Virus record (IMG/VR): IMGVR_UViG_3300030110_001840
Location: 1 to 29,703 of that record
Direction: 5' to 3' (one strand)
Length of the DNA: 29,703 bases
Source of the DNA: a virus
Both the position numbers and the translations under genes were made by a program. Positions 6,986 to 16,618 of this stretch are shown here, piece after piece. Each line of letters opens with the position of its first letter. Within the stretch, counting starts at the first letter, position 1. The notes under the pieces were generated by a model. That model made no database searches. It saw nothing but the letters and a program-made list of their open reading frames with translations, and was not told the origin of the DNA.

Positions 6986-7863
6986 TGGCAACGATAACTA
7001 ATTTAACAAGCGGAATAGAGATAAATTTTGCAGGAGCAGTAACTTACATTAAACATAATAATGTTAAGCTACTTAAAAGAGGTACTAATATTAATATCTA
7101 TGATGATTCAGATGATGATGGTAATCAGAGAGGACAGGTTTACATAAGTATTCCCTTTTCAGAGGTTGCTAGCCCTAGTGAAGCTGATATAGATGCTTTA
7201 TATGCTACTGTAAGAGGTTATATCGATGTTTCTGCTGGTGGAGGTACTGATGCAAATGCTGTGCATGTAAATGTAGGAGGTGAGATAAATGGCATAACTG
7301 CTAAAGGTACTCCTACAACTAGTGATATTCTGTTAATAGAAGATGCTGCTGATGGCAACAATAAAAAGAAAATTACTATTGCAGATTTACCAGCTACTAG
7401 TGATGCAAATGCTGTTCATGTTAATGCTGCTAATGAGATAACAGCAATAACAGAAAAAACATCAGTAGCCAGTGATGATGAGTTTATTATTGAAGATAGT
7501 GCTGATAGTGGAAACAAAAAGAGCATTAAGAGAAAAGCGGTTGTTAATCCTATTGTAAGCTCAACAGCATCAACAGCCACATTAACAGTAGATGCTGATA
7601 GTACAGATTTTGCAGTAATAACGGCACAATCTGAAGGGTTAACAATAGCAGCTCCAACTGGTTCACCTGTTGAAGGTCAAAAGTTAATCATTAGACTTAA
7701 AGATGATGGTAGTGCTAGAGCAATTACTTTTAACGCTATTTTTAGAGCTTTAGGAGTTACTTTACCAACTACAACAGTAGTAAGTAAGATAACTTATTTA
7801 GGACTTGTTTATAATAGCACTGATACAAAATGGGATATAGTAGCAACTAAAACAGAAGCGTAA
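6985..7863 (+). CDS. Fibre- or decoration-like virion protein with internal repeats
   Basis: A 292-residue protein. Residues 1-81 are the MATITN domain shared with the previous gene. Two repeats follow at about 88-135 and 139-184, each with DANAVHVN, an EI-x-I/A-ITxK segment and an IEDxAD turn followed by NKK. The C-terminal part (about 190-292) is beta-rich, with EGQKLIIRLKDDGSARAI and a closing TDTKWDIVATK strand, a pattern I recognise from phage tail-fibre and baseplate-attached proteins. Probably a virion surface protein, perhaps trimeric. Assignment is by pattern and context. Confidence 0.6.
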   Translation: MATITNLTSGIEINFAGAVTYIKHNNVKLLKRGTNINIYDDSDDDGNQRGQVYISIPFSEVASPSEADIDALYATVRGYIDVSAGGGTDANAVHVNVGGEINGITAKGTPTTSDILLIEDAADGNNKKKITIADLPATSDANAVHVNAANEITAITEKTSVASDDEFIIEDSADSGNKKSIKRKAVVNPIVSSTASTATLTVDADSTDFAVITAQSEGLTIAAPTGSPVEGQKLIIRLKDDGSARAITFNAIFRALGVTLPTTTVVSKITYLGLVYNSTDTKWDIVATKTEA

Positions 7864-7864
7864 A

Positions 7865-8143
7865 ATGATTATAATTAGTAAAATAGAATTAGAAGGATTA
7901 GACAATCTTAAATACACTGATATTGGTTATACAACTGATATTAATGTAGCAAATGAGATTAATGAGGATTATGATAGTACTTTAGGTAAGTTTTTAGGTG
8001 AAAATAGAACTAAATTAACTTTAGGAGAGGTATCAATAAGTACTTTTTTTAGTGGTATTGATTCTGTTAATGAGGCTAGAACAGAGGTTGAAACTGTTGA
8101 CGGTTTAGGAATATCAGAAATAACTAACGTAAATCAATTATAA
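7865..8143 (+). CDS. Unknown protein in fibre cluster
   Basis: A 92-residue acidic protein starting MIIISKIELEGLDNLKYTDI, with mixed alpha-beta character. It lies between two probable virion surface genes and shares one base with the next start (TAATG), so it is co-translated with them. No family is recognised; a minor structural component is possible. Confidence 0.55.
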   Translation: MIIISKIELEGLDNLKYTDIGYTTDINVANEINEDYDSTLGKFLGENRTKLTLGEVSISTFFSGIDSVNEARTEVETVDGLGISEITNVNQL

Positions 8144-8808
8144 TGGCTGTACCTACCAAAGGAAATGTAACAAATGCGAATCCTACTCCGGGAGCTAACT
8201 TTAAAACTCAATCTCATAACCATAATACGGGTGATGATGGTTTAATAGTTGCTCAGTTTACTATGAGTAATGCTAGGAGCTATACAAGTTGTACTTATGG
8301 AGGTGTTGCAATGACTCAACTTTATTCAATTAGTAGAGGTGGTTTGAGTCAAAGAATGGCTTTTTTTTATTTAGAGAATCCTCCAACAGGTAACAACACT
8401 TTAAGAATTAATTTTAATAACTCCCAATGGAATCCAATTAGCTTACACATAAGAAGCTTTACTAATTCAGGAGGCGTAGGAGCTAGTTCAAGAACGGGCG
8501 GTCAACCAACTCCCAATACTCAGAGTTTAACTGTTGAAGATGATTCGTTAGTAATGATTACATCATGTTCAATTAACGCTATTACAAGCCAACAGATACC
8601 ACAAGCAACTAATAGAACTTATGTACAGCATAACACAAATAGACAGGTAGCAACAGGTGCAATTAGTGCTGATGCTGGGCATAGTGCTGGTAGTATTTCT
8701 CTAAGGTCAACTTCTACCTTTGGAAGTATAACGCTAGATAGAACAGAAATAAAAGGCTTATCAAGTTCAGTTGATACTAGTGGAGGTGATTTCTTTGCAA
8801 TGTTTTAA
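8143..8808 (+). CDS. Beta-sandwich virion surface protein (probable)
   Basis: A 221-residue beta-rich protein high in S, T, N and G and poor in charge. Segments such as DDGLIVAQFTMSNARSY, a CTYGGVAMTQL strand, FFYLENPPTGNNTLRI and a late SLVMITSCSI strand resemble a jelly-roll-like surface domain common in bacterial adhesins and phage appendages. No signal peptide. Probably an appendage or decoration protein exposed on the particle; the receptor or partner is unknown. Confidence 0.5.
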   Translation: MAVPTKGNVTNANPTPGANFKTQSHNHNTGDDGLIVAQFTMSNARSYTSCTYGGVAMTQLYSISRGGLSQRMAFFYLENPPTGNNTLRINFNNSQWNPISLHIRSFTNSGGVGASSRTGGQPTPNTQSLTVEDDSLVMITSCSINAITSQQIPQATNRTYVQHNTNRQVATGAISADAGHSAGSISLRSTSTFGSITLDRTEIKGLSSSVDTSGGDFFAMF

Positions 8809-8810
8809 TT

Positions 8811-9293
8811 ATGGCAGTATTTAAAGATATAATAGATGAGTTCAAAACGGTTGCAGATGCTTTTGCTTCCGTTAATTATTTTGTATATGATAGGGTTAGT
8901 AGGGTTAATGGAACTTTACAAAATAAAGCATATCCTATGATATTAATTAACTCTACTCCAAACTTTGTAAGGGGTGTAAATAATAATAGTTTTTTGCCTA
9001 GAGGTAAGCAATTTACTTTTAACATCTTTTGTTATGGAGATTATAATAGTGCTGAAAGAGGTACTAAGAGCTTACAACAAAAGCAAGGAGAGATAGATAA
9101 TATTTTAGACCAGTACATAGCTGAAGTTATGAGAAGAAATATAGATGGCTCTAATGGGTTTAGTATTGTAAATAATACTTCTTTATCTGGTTTTCTGGCT
9201 CATGATGTTCACAATGATAAGCTAGTACAAAGCACTTACACAATAACAGTAGAATTAGATAGTAATTGTACTTTAGGTTCATTTAGTTACTGA
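8811..9293 (+). CDS. Tail completion or tail terminator-like protein
   Basis: A 160-residue alpha-beta protein: an N-terminal helix (FKDIIDEFKTVADAFASV), a beta hairpin with YPMILINSTP, then a beta-helix-beta region ending in TYTITVELDSNC. This order and size, directly before an HK97 gp10-like gene, fit the small proteins that cap the tail tube in siphoviruses. The sequence match is by pattern only. It shares a base with the next start (TGATG). Confidence 0.45.
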   Translation: MAVFKDIIDEFKTVADAFASVNYFVYDRVSRVNGTLQNKAYPMILINSTPNFVRGVNNNSFLPRGKQFTFNIFCYGDYNSAERGTKSLQQKQGEIDNILDQYIAEVMRRNIDGSNGFSIVNNTSLSGFLAHDVHNDKLVQSTYTITVELDSNCTLGSFSY

Positions 9294-9784
9294 TGGTTGA
9301 TTTTAACAAAGTAGGTAAATTAATAATAGCTTCTTTACAAAAGGAGTTAATTGAGCAGGGCCATGAAGCTACTGGTAATTTGGTTAACAGTTTTGAGCAA
9401 AGGGTTATTGAAGTGCCTAATAGCATAGTTATTGAGATTCTAATGGATGAATACGGTATCTATGTTAATGAGGGTAGAAAAACAGGAGGTAAAAAAGTAC
9501 CTATTAATGTTTTAGTAGATTGGATAGAACGTAAGGCTATTGTTAACGGTGATAAAGAGGTTAAAAGTTTGGCTTTTGCTATTCAACAAACTATTCATAA
9601 AGAAGGAATACCTACAAAGGGAAGTTTTAAGTTTAGCAATAACGGAAGGAGAAAAGGCTTTATAGACTTTGTAATTAATAATGAATTAGATGAAGTTTAT
9701 AATGAATTAGAACAGCAAGTATTTGATGGCTATGATGATGCAATAGCTACAATAGTTAAAGATTTTAATATAAAAAATAAGTAA
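9293..9784 (+). CDS. HK97 gp10-like tail completion protein
   Basis: A 163-residue protein with features of the HK97 gp10 family: an N-terminal helix, EATGNLVNSF at about 25-34, DEYGIYVNEGRK, VPINVLVDWIERK, AFAIQQTIHKEGI and PTKGS. Family members join the head connector and tail or complete the tail. The following gene is tail-like, consistent with this role. Confidence 0.6.
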   Translation: MVDFNKVGKLIIASLQKELIEQGHEATGNLVNSFEQRVIEVPNSIVIEILMDEYGIYVNEGRKTGGKKVPINVLVDWIERKAIVNGDKEVKSLAFAIQQTIHKEGIPTKGSFKFSNNGRRKGFIDFVINNELDEVYNELEQQVFDGYDDAIATIVKDFNIKNK

Positions 9785-11010
9785 TGGCAATAACAATAAT
9801 AACACAGCCTACAATAGCAGTTCCCAATGTTGCATACGGTGAAAAAGATAAAGTTATTTACAAGTTTAGTAGTAGTCCTTCAGCTTCATTAGTTTCATGT
9901 ATTGTTGAGGTTATAGTTAATAATGTTAAAATAGCAGCCTTAAATGTTCAAAAGGATAAAGGAACTACTAATGAATTCACAATAGTGTTAAATGAAATAT
10001 TACAAAACTATTTAGATTTTAAACTTTATACAACCACTCTTAGTACTTATGATGCTACTGATTCTGGCACAAAACAATATAGTATAAAAATATATGAGGT
10101 AACTGAATCTGGCACTACCTTACAAACTACTTATGACCCTGATAATGATAGTAATGTAAACTATCAATTTTTTGATGCAAATATTAGAAATGTCTTTAAC
10201 TGCACATTAGATGCAATTCAACAAAATAGTTTTAACGCAACAGATTACCAACTATCAGCAAATACAAAGAAGTTCTTAAACGATACACCAAGCTCTAAAA
10301 ATATAGAGTTAAATCAGAGTGAATATCTAGGTGCTTTATGGTATGATGGCACAGCATCACAAGCATTTAAAGTAGAGATATTAACCTATGATATTAGTGA
10401 TTCTCTTTTAAATACTGATTACATTAATATTACTGACTGGAATGCAGGGTATTCTGGTGGTAATTTTTCATCTTATTATATCACTATACCAGTAGGAACT
10501 GCTAATCTAATTGCTGCTAGTGTTAGTTTGACAAATGTTGCTTATTATACTATAAGAATAATTAATAATACTGGTGATGTAAGCGAGTTAAAGAGGTTTA
10601 ATATAGTGGATTCATGTACTCATGATGTAAGAATACACTGGCAAAACAAATACGGAAAAAGAGATAGTTATACTTTTAAAGGTAATAAGCAGGAAAGCTT
10701 AGAGCATAAAGCAAGTACATTTATAAAAGCTAAAGGGATAACATATTCAAGTGATGCGAGAGGTGTTAGTATTATGCAAAATACGCTAAACAGCACATTT
10801 ACGGCATACAGCAAATCAATAGGAAGGGATGAGTACCATTGGTTAAGTGATATGTTAATTAATAAGAGAGCATGGGTTGAGATTGATGGAGATTATTTTC
10901 CTATCATTATAGAAGATGGTACTTTTTTTAAAACTGATGAGCGTGATATGCCTATACAATTTGTGTTAAATTATAGTTTTGCTAATCCAACAAAAGGTAT
11001 TAGAGGATGA
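9784..11010 (+). CDS. Large beta-rich tail protein
   Basis: A 408-residue protein made mostly of beta strands with S/T/N-rich linkers. The N-terminus (TIITQPTIAVPNVAYGE) and periodic strands suggest Ig- or FN3-like modules. The C-terminal part has longer helices and aromatic strands (GRDEYHWLSDMLINKRAWVE, then GDYFPIIIEDG). Between tail-completion genes and the 748-residue tail-tip gene it is best read as a tail-tip or baseplate component. The start and stop overlap both neighbours. Confidence 0.5.
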   Translation: MAITIITQPTIAVPNVAYGEKDKVIYKFSSSPSASLVSCIVEVIVNNVKIAALNVQKDKGTTNEFTIVLNEILQNYLDFKLYTTTLSTYDATDSGTKQYSIKIYEVTESGTTLQTTYDPDNDSNVNYQFFDANIRNVFNCTLDAIQQNSFNATDYQLSANTKKFLNDTPSSKNIELNQSEYLGALWYDGTASQAFKVEILTYDISDSLLNTDYINITDWNAGYSGGNFSSYYITIPVGTANLIAASVSLTNVAYYTIRIINNTGDVSELKRFNIVDSCTHDVRIHWQNKYGKRDSYTFKGNKQESLEHKASTFIKAKGITYSSDARGVSIMQNTLNSTFTAYSKSIGRDEYHWLSDMLINKRAWVEIDGDYFPIIIEDGTFFKTDERDMPIQFVLNYSFANPTKGIRG

Positions 11011-13253
11011 ATGAAGTAATTATAAGAATAATAGACACTACTAATAATGTTCAAGGTGATTTAGAATTGGCTAATTTTAATGATTTCCCTTTAGCAATTA
11101 ATAAAGGTATTGTTAATCTTGATAATTTAAAAGAGCGTACAGGCACATATACGAAAAGTTTTAAAGCTCCTAATACTAAAAATAATGCAGATTTATTATC
11201 AAATGTAGATAATATTAACAGTAGAAAAGATTACAGAAGGGCATTAAATAGAAAGCCATGTATAATATTAGTGAATAATTCACCTATTGAAAAAGGCTTT
11301 TTACAGGTTAGTAAAGTTTATAATGGTTTAGAAGTTGAAAGTTTTGAACTGGTTTTTTACGGCAATAATATTGATTGGGTTAAATCTGCTGCGGAGCTTC
11401 AATTAAATCAAATTACAACATGGCAGGGTAACAACCAGCAAAACTATACACAGGATAACATAAATGCTCTAAACGCTTCTAATTCTGATAGTAATGATAT
11501 AGCATACCCTTATATTAATAGAGGAGGTAATAATGAAAAAAGCCGCACTAATGTTGCTGATTATAGACCTGTATTTTATTTAAAAAATATTATTGATAAA
11601 TGTTTTAATCATTTAGGCTATAAAACAGAAACATCATTTTTTAGTAATAATGTACATTTAAAAAAGTTAGTTTGTGATTTTGATTTAAAATTTACAGAAG
11701 ATGAAACAGATACAACAGATGCTTATTTAAAAGCATATAACTCTTCTGATTACAATATGCCTAGTAACATTAATGATAATGTACATGAAAGGGTAAGATA
11801 TGATGCAGACCCTTCAAATACTGGCAACCATTATAACACTAGTACATATGAATACACAGTACCAACTAATGGAACTTATGAAATTAAATATAGTTTAAGA
11901 ATAAAACAAATATCTAGTGGAGGTGGTCAATTTGTTGATTTTAAAATAGTAAAAAATGGTGTTAGCACAACTGATATAGGCGGTGAGGATAATGTTTTAT
12001 TTGTAAGAGAAGTAGATGCAACTACCAACTATGACCCTATTTCTGGCCAAGTATCATTAGCACTAGTGGCGGGGCAAAAAATCTCTTTTTATTTAAAAGG
12101 AAAATCACCAAGCCTAGAAGCAATAACCGTACAGGGTAATACAGGAGCAAACACAAGCATTGAAATAAATAGACAAAGTGAGATTGAAAAAAATGATGCT
12201 TTTTTAATTAGTGAAACAATACCTGATAACATAAAGTTTTTAGATATACTAAATGATTTTACAAGAATGTTCAATATTTATTATTGGACTGATGTAAAAA
12301 GTAAAAAAGTTTATTTTGATACTAGGAATGAATTTTTTAAAAGTGAAACAACTGCTATTGATTGGAGTGAAAAGGTTAATGTAAATACTTATGAGGTGGA
12401 TTATGTTAGCTCATATAAAAGAACTTTAAATTTTTCTTATAATCCAGTAAATAAAGATAATTATTTAAAAGGTTGGCAGGATGAATTTAAGCGTATTTAT
12501 GCTAGTTATAACCTTGTTTTAAGTGATAGATTTGCAGAAGGTAATCAAAAAATACAATTAGATTCTTTCAGTGCTACTTATGCAATAAAAGATACTAGTG
12601 TAGTAGAAAACACAGAACAAGCTCCTGTAACTTTAAAGATATGGAATGATTACGAAAACACACCTCCTGAAACAAGAACTACTAACTATAATTTTAGAAT
12701 ATACTTTTTTGAAAATGCAGTACAAACTGTATCTGGTATAACTAATCAAATTAATGCTTTTGGTTCAGTCACAAACACAATACCATATGGAATTTTTGAA
12801 AGTTATGAAGGTGTTACAAGTCCTCAAAATTTAAGCTTTACGGGTTCTGATGGTTTATTTGCTACTTATTATGCTAAGATGATAAAAAACATTGAGGAGG
12901 GTGGTCGTTTAATTGCTTTTTTTGATTTAAGTAGTACAGATATTGAAAATTTAGACTTTAGAAGGTTAATTTATTTAGATAATGAACCTAATATTAAAGG
13001 GTATTATTTTGTAGAAAGTGTTATAGATTATAAACCTGTTCAAGGTGGCTTAACAAAAGTTAGTTTGTTTAAGTTTGAGAATATTGGCAGTGTAGATATT
13101 GATACTACTCAAACTGGTAATAACAGCGGTATAATTGATAATAGTAATAATCCTCCTATATTGTTTCCTATTTATGTAGAGGATGGGTCACAACTAATAG
13201 AGGTAATGATTGAGAACCCGACAACAGGATTAATAGAACCAGTTTATAGATAA
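11007..13253 (+). CDS. Tail tip/baseplate protein
   Basis: A 748-residue protein. The N-terminal 130 residues (LANFNDFPLAINKGIVNL, RTGTYTKSFKAPNTKNNADL, IEKGFLQVSKVYNGLE, FELVFYGNN) resemble the starting domain of large tail-tip proteins in flavobacterial phages, as far as I recall the pattern. The middle has a Ca-site-like D/N-rich stretch and a beta domain; around 400-480 is a hub-like region (FLDILNDFTRMFNIYYWTD). It probably forms the distal tail structure that contacts the host. The next gene is the tape measure, a reversed order compared with lambda. Confidence 0.55.
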   Translation: MNEVIIRIIDTTNNVQGDLELANFNDFPLAINKGIVNLDNLKERTGTYTKSFKAPNTKNNADLLSNVDNINSRKDYRRALNRKPCIILVNNSPIEKGFLQVSKVYNGLEVESFELVFYGNNIDWVKSAAELQLNQITTWQGNNQQNYTQDNINALNASNSDSNDIAYPYINRGGNNEKSRTNVADYRPVFYLKNIIDKCFNHLGYKTETSFFSNNVHLKKLVCDFDLKFTEDETDTTDAYLKAYNSSDYNMPSNINDNVHERVRYDADPSNTGNHYNTSTYEYTVPTNGTYEIKYSLRIKQISSGGGQFVDFKIVKNGVSTTDIGGEDNVLFVREVDATTNYDPISGQVSLALVAGQKISFYLKGKSPSLEAITVQGNTGANTSIEINRQSEIEKNDAFLISETIPDNIKFLDILNDFTRMFNIYYWTDVKSKKVYFDTRNEFFKSETTAIDWSEKVNVNTYEVDYVSSYKRTLNFSYNPVNKDNYLKGWQDEFKRIYASYNLVLSDRFAEGNQKIQLDSFSATYAIKDTSVVENTEQAPVTLKIWNDYENTPPETRTTNYNFRIYFFENAVQTVSGITNQINAFGSVTNTIPYGIFESYEGVTSPQNLSFTGSDGLFATYYAKMIKNIEEGGRLIAFFDLSSTDIENLDFRRLIYLDNEPNIKGYYFVESVIDYKPVQGGLTKVSLFKFENIGSVDIDTTQTGNNSGIIDNSNNPPILFPIYVEDGSQLIEVMIENPTTGLIEPVYR

Positions 13254-13256
13254 GAG

Positions 13257-15851
13257 ATGGCAGAGAAGGTAATAGCGATAAAAGTTGATTTACAAGGTAC
13301 TGAAGCCCAGCGAAAAAAAATAGCAAGGTTAGAAACTGAGGTTAAAAAATTAACTAACAGAAGGACGCAATTAAATAAGGCTCAAAAAAATGGTACAATA
13401 TCTCTTAAAAAATATGGCCAAGAGATAGCAAAAGTTAACACAGGTTTAAAATCCCATAGAAGGCAGTTATTAGTTACTAGGCAGGAAATGCTGGGTATTG
13501 ATGGGTTTACTACTAGACTAGGTAAATCATTTAGAAAAATGGGTTCTAGTATAGTTGCTGGTTTTGCTGGTTTGTTTGCTGTTCAGCAAGTTTTTCAAGT
13601 TTTTAAAGATGCTATTAAAACATTAGAAGAGTTTGAGCAGCAGATGGCAAAAGTAAGAGCTGTTACAGGTGCTACTGAAACTGAGTTTAATCTATTAACA
13701 ACTTCTGCAAAGGAACTAGGTAGGGCATCTTTATTTACTTCAACTGAAGTGGGTAAGCTACAAGAGGAACTTGCTAAATTAGGTTTTACTACTCCTGAAA
13801 TATTAGCAGCATCTGATGCCATATTACAACTTGCTACCGCTTCTGGTTCAGACCTTGCTCAGTCCGCTGTTGTTTCTGCTTCTACTCTTAGAGGGTTTGC
13901 CTTAGATGCTACTGAAACTCAGAGAATAGTTGATGTGATGGCTAAGTCATTTAGCAGTACTTCATTAGATATAAATAAGTTTCAAACTGCGATGGCTACG
14001 GTGGCTCCGGTTGCTAAAACAGCAGGTATAAGCGTTGAGAAAACAACAGCATTACTAGGTACTTTGACAGATGCTGGTTTTGATGCTAGTACTGCTGGTA
14101 CTGCATTAAGAAACATATTTTTAGAAATAGGTAAAAGAGGGATAACATTAGAACAGGGATTAAGTCAAATAAGAAACAGCTCAGATAAAACTACTACCGC
14201 TTTAGATTTGTTTGGTAAAAGGGGAGCTGCATTAGCTATAACATTAGCAGATAATGAGCAAAAAAGTATTGATTTAACCCATGCTTTTAATGATGCTTCT
14301 GGTGCAGCTAGTGAAATGGCTGATATTATTGGTAATACTTCAGTGGGAGCTACTAAAAAATTAAGCAGTGCTTATGAGGGTATGATATTAACCATTGGAG
14401 AAGGTAGTGAAGATGGATTAACAAAAGTAAAGCTTCTTGCAGCTGAACTATTAAATGCTTTTACAGATGTAAATAATCAAATTAATAGATTGAGGGCTGT
14501 TGGTGAAAATTCAATAGGTTTAAGCTTTGGAAGTATAAGCGAAAGCCAAGAGGATTTATTAAAGCTTTTAGATGCAAATGATGAGTTTTTAAAAAACAAT
14601 GTAAGTAATGCTGAAGCGGTTAAACAGAAAAGAATAGATACTGCTGAAAACATTTTAAAATTAAAAGAGCAAATTAAACAAGCTCAAAAAGATGATAATG
14701 ATGATTTAGCAGAAAGTTTAACAGTAATAGCTAACATACAGGCAAAGTTTTTTAAAGATTTAACAGCTCAAAAAGACGCTCTAAAAAATGTAGCAGAAGC
14801 ATCTAAGGCATCATCACTACAAGCGGAAATAGAAGCTAAGGCATTAGATAAAAAAGCAGATGCAGTTGATAATGTAAAGTTTGCATTAGAAGAGCTTGAA
14901 GAGGTTGAAGATGATACTTTTGATTTTGAAGAAGAGCAAATACAAAAATCAACAAATGCTATTCTAGCGTTTTCAGATTTAATAAATGAGGAGTCGGAAA
15001 AACGTTTAGAGATTGCAGAAAATGAAGCGGAGAGAAAGCTTGATATTGATTCTGCTGCTATGCAAAATGAATTAGAACAGAGGGCAAACTTTGAGCAGGA
15101 ACTACAAAGGCAAAAAATAGATTTAGCTGAACAGGCTGCTAGTGCCTTAGTTGATGTTTCTAATAGAAGAGTTGAGAGAGAAAAAACTTTAGAACTGGCT
15201 GCTTTAGATTCAAGATTACAACAGGGTTTAATATCACAAGAAGAGTTTGAAAAACAAAGAGAAGCGATAGAAAGAAAAGCCTTTAACAGGCAAAAAAGGC
15301 TTGAAATAGCACAGATTGCTATTAGTTTAGCTAGAGAAATAGCAAACATTGCAGCAAATTCAGCAGGTAACCCATTAAATGCGTTTACTTTTGGTAGTGC
15401 AGGAGCTGCCCAGAATATTGCTTTAGCAGGTATTGCCACGGCTAGAAGTGCAGTACAGGCAGGTATAGTTGCTAGTCAAAAATTTGCAGAAGGAGGTTAT
15501 ACAGGTGCTGGTTTTGGTTCTCCTGATAGCTCAGGATTTAAGCAAGCTGGAGTAGTGCATGAGGGTGAATATGTAGTACCTAAGAATGTACTAGAATCAC
15601 AAAGAGGTAGTAGCTTAGTAGGTGCATTAGAAGCCATGCGTACAAGTAGGCCCCAGCCATTTAGTAATATAGGTTTTGCTAATGGTGGTTTTGCTGGTGC
15701 TAGCGGTGTTGATATATCTGGTTTACGTAATGAAATTACTCAAGCTGTTGCAAGTTCAATAGGAGCTATTCAAGTTGTTAATAATGCTACTGATACAATC
15801 ACACAAGCTGCAAAGGTTAACAACATACAATCAGAAGCTACATTTGGTTAA
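13257..15851 (+). CDS. Tail tape measure protein (TP901 type)
   Basis: An 864-residue protein that sets tail length. A coiled coil occupies about residues 18-75. Residues about 122-330 match the TP901 tape-measure core: FEQQMAKVRAVTGA, LGRASLFTSTEVGKLQEELA, GISVEKTTALLGTLTDAG and STAGTALRNIFLEI. Then come long charged helices (about 430-680), a hydrophobic A/I/G segment and a G-rich end with AGVVHEGEYVVPKNVL, often found in these proteins. At about 1.5 angstrom per residue the tail would be near 130 nm (estimate). It sits after, not before, the tail-tip genes. Confidence 0.9.
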   Translation: MAEKVIAIKVDLQGTEAQRKKIARLETEVKKLTNRRTQLNKAQKNGTISLKKYGQEIAKVNTGLKSHRRQLLVTRQEMLGIDGFTTRLGKSFRKMGSSIVAGFAGLFAVQQVFQVFKDAIKTLEEFEQQMAKVRAVTGATETEFNLLTTSAKELGRASLFTSTEVGKLQEELAKLGFTTPEILAASDAILQLATASGSDLAQSAVVSASTLRGFALDATETQRIVDVMAKSFSSTSLDINKFQTAMATVAPVAKTAGISVEKTTALLGTLTDAGFDASTAGTALRNIFLEIGKRGITLEQGLSQIRNSSDKTTTALDLFGKRGAALAITLADNEQKSIDLTHAFNDASGAASEMADIIGNTSVGATKKLSSAYEGMILTIGEGSEDGLTKVKLLAAELLNAFTDVNNQINRLRAVGENSIGLSFGSISESQEDLLKLLDANDEFLKNNVSNAEAVKQKRIDTAENILKLKEQIKQAQKDDNDDLAESLTVIANIQAKFFKDLTAQKDALKNVAEASKASSLQAEIEAKALDKKADAVDNVKFALEELEEVEDDTFDFEEEQIQKSTNAILAFSDLINEESEKRLEIAENEAERKLDIDSAAMQNELEQRANFEQELQRQKIDLAEQAASALVDVSNRRVEREKTLELAALDSRLQQGLISQEEFEKQREAIERKAFNRQKRLEIAQIAISLAREIANIAANSAGNPLNAFTFGSAGAAQNIALAGIATARSAVQAGIVASQKFAEGGYTGAGFGSPDSSGFKQAGVVHEGEYVVPKNVLESQRGSSLVGALEAMRTSRPQPFSNIGFANGGFAGASGVDISGLRNEITQAVASSIGAIQVVNNATDTITQAAKVNNIQSEATFG

Positions 15852-15857
15852 AATTAT

Positions 15858-15865
15858 TATATTTA
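15858..15865 (+). promoter_or_regulatory. TATATTTA box 4 nt before a start codon
   Basis: TATATTTA is followed by AATT and the ATG at 15870. Same box and same 4-nt spacing as at 3702, 19497 and 23654. No TTG at the normal distance. Confidence 0.4.
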
Positions 15866-15869
15866 AATT

Positions 15870-16100
15870 ATGTGGTTAACTAGTTTATTCGGTAAGGCAA
15901 AAAATATAAGCAGTGAATTATCAAGTTATCAAAAGAAATTAAAAAGGCTTAACATTTGTGAAGGTTGCAACGATAAAAGAGATAACTTTAGATTCCTATG
16001 GTTTGAAAAAGAGGGAATATCACAGTGCGGTATTTGTAAATGTGCTTTAATAGATAAAACAATATGGGAAGATGAGCAATGTCCTAAAGGTAAATGGTAG
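15870..16100 (+). CDS. Small zinc-ribbon-like protein
   Basis: A 76-residue protein with six cysteines: C30-x2-C33 and C53-x2-C56-x-C58, plus C71 (CPKGKW). The paired CxxC motifs about 20 residues apart look like a zinc ribbon. The N-terminal half is amphipathic (MWLTSLFGKAKNISSELSSY). Probably metal binding; the role is unknown. The end overlaps the next start by 7 bases. Confidence 0.6.
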   Translation: MWLTSLFGKAKNISSELSSYQKKLKRLNICEGCNDKRDNFRFLWFEKEGISQCGICKCALIDKTIWEDEQCPKGKW

Positions 16101-16333
16101 ATTTTGATGTAAATAAAAACTTAGAAAACTTAGACCAGCAAGAGAGGCTAAGTATTAAAGAGGCTATTATTAAAACTCATGGAAAAATGTTTCCATGTAG
16201 TAAAAGCCTTGAATATTTATCAGACCTATTTAAAGAGAATGTTGAACCAAACTTTAAGATTTCATGTGGACGGTGCAAAAGGAGAATAATAAACTTTTGG
16301 AAGCAGAGGCTAGAGAATTGGCAAATGTACTAA
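16094..16333 (+). CDS. Small protein with a CxxC motif
   Basis: A 79-residue protein, helical, with C35 and a C58-x2-C61 motif within ISCGRCKRRIINFWKQRLENW. It starts inside the zinc-ribbon gene and overlaps the next gene by up to 70 bases. Its cysteine-bearing C-terminus and position suggest a functional link with the preceding protein. No family is assigned. Confidence 0.5.
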   Translation: MVDFDVNKNLENLDQQERLSIKEAIIKTHGKMFPCSKSLEYLSDLFKENVEPNFKISCGRCKRRIINFWKQRLENWQMY

Positions 16334-16566
16334 ATGATACTTTGTTTAGTGTAGTTAATAATGCTAATGATATAAAACATGCTACTGAGTTATTATTAAG
16401 CACTGGTTTAATTAATCAAAAGGCTGTAAGAAATATGGCTGTAATTAATGATTACCATATAATGCGAAAGAATCCTTTAATGATGATGAAGGATATTTAT
16501 TATAACCTATCTGTTAAGTATGATATTTCTGTTAATCTGGTTATAAAAATTGTGTTACAAAAATAA
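16264..16566 (+). CDS. Small helical protein of unknown function
   Basis: A 100-residue helical protein. A GTG at 16273 is an alternative start (giving MQKENNKLLEAEARELA) that shortens the overlap with the preceding gene to 61 bases. N-terminal part is amphipathic and charged; the C-terminus is hydrophobic (VSVNLVIKIVL-type). No motif is recognised. A strong hairpin follows, closing this transcription unit. Confidence 0.5.
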   Translation: MWTVQKENNKLLEAEARELANVLNDTLFSVVNNANDIKHATELLLSTGLINQKAVRNMAVINDYHIMRKNPLMMMKDIYYNLSVKYDISVNLVIKIVLQK

Positions 16567-16618
16567 TTTTATATATTAGCTTTTTACTTCATAAGTAAGT
16601 AGTTTGTGATTATTAAGA

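Noticed and set aside
14768-15439. 223-residue open frame on the - strand over the tape measure gene
   Set aside because: The S/A/L-rich composition is what the complement of a helical, E/A/K-rich coding sequence gives. No motif, promoter or neighbour supports it.
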